Below, one piece after another: positions 6,501 through 7,802 of a DNA stretch of 7,802 nucleotides. Positions within the stretch are counted from its first letter, which is position 1. The number at the start of each line of letters is the position of its first letter. Under the pieces are notes generated by a model. It did not search any database. It was not told the DNA's origin and worked only from the letters and a program-made list of their open reading frames with translations. Where the stretch lies: the NCBI GenBank assembly GCA_964542875.1, contig CAZIWA010000185.1, forward strand, positions 1 to 7,802, written 5' to 3'. This stretch comes from CAZGOM01 sp964542875 (GTDB lineage Bacteria > Planctomycetota > Phycisphaerae > Phycisphaerales > Phycisphaeraceae). The translations under genes were made by a program, and so were the position numbers.

Positions 6501-7764
6501 CCGAAACAAGCGCGCGGTGACGCTGACGCTGTCCGAAGACGCGCAGGTGCAGGTGACCGATGCGATGAACAACACCAAGACGCTTGGCTCCAAGGACAAG
6601 CAGGTGACGGTGATGACCGATCCATCGGTGGTGTATGTGACGTTCGCGAAGCCGGGCGTGTCGGTGGTTTCGGTGAAGGTGGCGGGGCCGGATAACTCCG
6701 ACAGCGTGCAGCCGGCTGACGCGCGGCCGCTGGCGGACCTGGGGGACGGGACGTGGAAGTTCACCAACGAGACGGACAAGCTGCTGGAGACCAATCACTG
6801 GGCGATGATGCATTACCCGGGCAAGTTCGGCGCCAAGGTGGTGACGGACTCGGCCAAGGGTCCGGTGCTGGAATCGACCCTGCTGAAGCAGGACGCGGAG
6901 CATCAACTGATGCCGTGGTACAACACGCTCAAGCCCGCCAAGCCGATCACCATTCCCGGCGCGCCCAGCAAGATGGGCCTGTGGGTGAAGGGCAATTCGG
7001 ATTGGGGCCGGTTCATCTACGTGCTCAAGGACGCCAAGGGCGAACAGTGGTACAGCATCGGCGAGAAGGACCAGTACAACTGCGACGACGTTCACTCATG
7101 GAGCCAGTTCAACTTCGACGGGTGGCGGTACCTGTCGTTTGAAATGCCCGGTCATACCGGCTGGGACAGCTACCGGCGCAACGGGACCACGTGGTGGCGC
7201 TTCACGCAGGAAGGCGTGGTGGATCTGCCGCTGACGCTGGAGACGGTGATCGTGGAGCAGCGGACACACCTGCTGTATGTGAATGACGTGCAGCCGGCGG
7301 CTTCCAACAGCGTGCAGCTTGGCAAGCTTTCCGTGCAGTACGAGAAGCCCGAAGACGCGACCGAAGAAGCGGTGCGCCTGAGCAGGCTGCGCATGCCGCA
7401 ACCGACGGACAAGGTGGCGCTGCCCAACCCGATCGCAGGCCTGGCGCAGACGGGCACCGGCGCGCCGACGAAGCTGGTGAAGCTGGCCGAGCCGGCGCAC
7501 TACTACGACGGCACGCGCATGCACGTGCACTTTGAAGAAGTGCCGGGCGCTGTGAAGTACTATGTGTACTGCGGGCCGTATGCCGACGGGAGCGGCGCGG
7601 TGAACATGGTGCCGGGCGGGATCAAGAACGGTCAACTGGTGTATGGATTCAGGCCGGGGATCCCGCTTTATTTCTGGATCGTGTGGGAAGACAAGGACAA
7701 GAAGCTCAGCAAGCCTTCAGCGGTGCATGCACAGACGCTGGTGGACAATTTCAAGGAAAAATAA
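3586..7764 (+). CDS. large multidomain lipoprotein with GH-A-like TIM-barrel glycoside hydrolase domain
   Basis: 1392 residues, ATG at 3586 to TAA at 7762-7764. Residues 1-22 are a lipoprotein signal: a short basic start, a hydrophobic run and the lipobox IYGC with C22 as the acylation site; it should be exported and membrane-anchored. Domains by eye: about 66-275, a lectin-like (LamG/DUF1080-type) beta-sandwich; 285-490, a second beta-rich domain containing VEVGGVPFVFAG and a YKALHLIAACDG strand; 500-600, an Ig-like domain; 618-940, a TIM barrel; 947-1018, a small C-terminal beta-sandwich; 1045-1253, a carbohydrate-binding-like jelly roll; 1294-1388, an Fn3-like domain. In the barrel, strand 1 is TLFGYWSYHGG (621-631), strand 4 HIYFYAEPHIS (725-735), strand 5 LLIPWGDP (787-794), strand 7 LQYCEG (853-858) and strand 8 RFYSAWFAFDCG (891-902). 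E731 and E857, at the ends of strands 4 and 7 and 126 residues apart, fit the acid/base and nucleophile of clan GH-A retaining glycosidases, although the usual Asn before the acid/base is Ala730. I infer polysaccharide or glycan hydrolysis at the cell surface or in the periplasm. I cannot name the GH family or substrate. Phenylalanine codon choice shifts within the gene (see findings). Confidence 0.9.
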   Translation: MMGRNALSTAGLVLVLAGIYGCSSLGDGGQDVAAEQTGAWWAPVPAGADAKAAQGVESVFGPGSEAQWKVTGDYTITPNAVLGKPALTATKTVQVEGQTQLAGNRSIAGWVNLGEVDGKTSSTVVLRVGYKDAKNPGIVVNMTGSPLYQTVGVTVSNNGKVVHDTAELVKTLDWTPEWTNGMSYKLKAYTQALPGWDEDFRVRVEHDMAQLKGLKDKWVQVRVETGKNSMRVWVDDRLVVTKTGADVTPEGAVQMTVFPGASVAGFSTGVRALTPGFETVALGGYANAKTLVDGQAIDWTSLPTSGSPVEVGGVPFVFAGNNSEGNDHIDVGRSFLRQANSMGYMPTTGPRFGGADERDPARIQMRIPYANYKALHLIAACDGETDSVPVITAQFYRPGAGFDQNFAGKVPLATATGKDVKGLGTKLVNGKKVNLYQVTIPLNPGMLSSFADLNVFEVELTKEVQMWRSYPDPISYGYHPAGLASGVHVYAMTLQETPVDFAWQPDQFGHVWTAPANPGYTATVTNKTGAPVKGKLTVTTRSYDGTETSKVERPLTLPAGPAPVAVKVPLPVKLYGYHDVVATLDLEGNDKAPASTWTESRSLAKLAPDTRSEKWTQGKGTLFGYWSYHGGHHTPKANLIVRLMTLAGARVSMGHPNTANFPEADAALVKKHWSPTQAGAWEVVPQAWAADEPLDPAKVAAFQKETVEKVKKIREPIPAEFRPDHIYFYAEPHISARLSAGNVPDYWQEKDYVLTPEEQRSLKVFINTSKMAAEAFRKDPELGKLKLLIPWGDPGFSWPILRAGFPKEYVDGSGIDIPGFERIPERQLHEQSIHRLYVTKKEFEKAGIPKPQLQYCEGIFVPTEPGAVTYREQMDIYNRFSLISMAYGFDRFYSAWFAFDCGNYYGAEHYGGCGIQRRVPYCDPKPAYAAFATMTDKLNEANFQGWLPTGSLTNYALNFKGPKGNVYTLWNIRNKRAVTLTLSEDAQVQVTDAMNNTKTLGSKDKQVTVMTDPSVVYVTFAKPGVSVVSVKVAGPDNSDSVQPADARPLADLGDGTWKFTNETDKLLETNHWAMMHYPGKFGAKVVTDSAKGPVLESTLLKQDAEHQLMPWYNTLKPAKPITIPGAPSKMGLWVKGNSDWGRFIYVLKDAKGEQWYSIGEKDQYNCDDVHSWSQFNFDGWRYLSFEMPGHTGWDSYRRNGTTWWRFTQEGVVDLPLTLETVIVEQRTHLLYVNDVQPAASNSVQLGKLSVQYEKPEDATEEAVRLSRLRMPQPTDKVALPNPIAGLAQTGTGAPTKLVKLAEPAHYYDGTRMHVHFEEVPGAVKYYVYCGPYADGSGAVNMVPGGIKNGQLVYGFRPGIPLYFWIVWEDKDKKLSKPSAVHAQTLVDNFKEK

Positions 7765-7766
7765 GC

Positions 7767-7776
7767 GGTTGGAACC
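7767..7776 (+). repeat. third copy of the GGTTGGAA 8-mer, just past the lipoprotein stop
   Basis: GGTTGGAACC lies three bases after the stop codon. Its first eight bases match 3398-3405 directly and 3561-3568 in inverted orientation. The flanking GGTT and AACC could form only a 4-bp stem with a two-base loop, too tight for a terminator. No terminator is seen in the remaining 38 bases of the window. Confidence 0.3.
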
Positions 7777-7802
7777 TGGCTTTGGAAGACCCGGAAGCGT
7801 TG

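Noticed and set aside
5938..7095. 385-codon open frame on the minus strand inside the lipoprotein gene
   Set aside because: Arg/His/Val/Leu-rich low-information translation, fully covered by the plus-strand coding sequence; a by-product of high GC.

Overview
The window is GC-rich bacterial DNA holding three full-length protein genes, with about 150 and 236 bases of non-coding sequence between them. No RNA gene, insertion sequence, CRISPR array or phage gene is visible. Three things suggest a free-living bacterium of the Planctomycetes/Verrucomicrobia/Lentisphaerae type: high GC, a very large secreted multidomain lipoprotein of glycoside-hydrolase type, and sparse gene packing. That placement is an inference from style, not from a marker gene, so it is weak.

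Layout: (1) 57-2042, minus strand: a polytopic membrane protein with about ten membrane segments and a soluble C-terminal third. It has the look of a GT-C-type glycosyltransferase but no assignable substrate. (2) 2043-2191: a divergent intergenic region with a short 8-base tandem repeat and an AT-richer spot, presumably holding the start signals for both flanking genes. (3) 2192-3349, plus strand: a creatinase/prolidase-fold (peptidase family M24) protein. Four of its five metal-ligand positions are substituted and the fifth is conserved, so it should be a metal-independent hydrolase of the creatinase/ectoine-hydrolase kind rather than an aminopeptidase. (4) 3350-3585: an AT-rich island with an 11-base-period direct repeat, a possible -10 box and three consecutive hairpins, which looks like a regulated promoter with a structured leader. 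(5) 3586-7764, plus strand: a 1392-residue lipoprotein. It has an N-terminal lectin-like beta-sandwich, two further beta-rich domains, a TIM barrel with a plausible clan GH-A glutamate pair (E731, E857), and C-terminal carbohydrate-binding-like and Fn3-like domains.

The three genes do not form an obvious pathway. The first is divergent from the other two, and the lipoprotein appears to have its own promoter and leader. The most interesting items are the unclassified GH-A-like lipoprotein with its elaborate upstream region and the metal-site-degenerate M24 protein. I do not see a convincing new multi-gene system.
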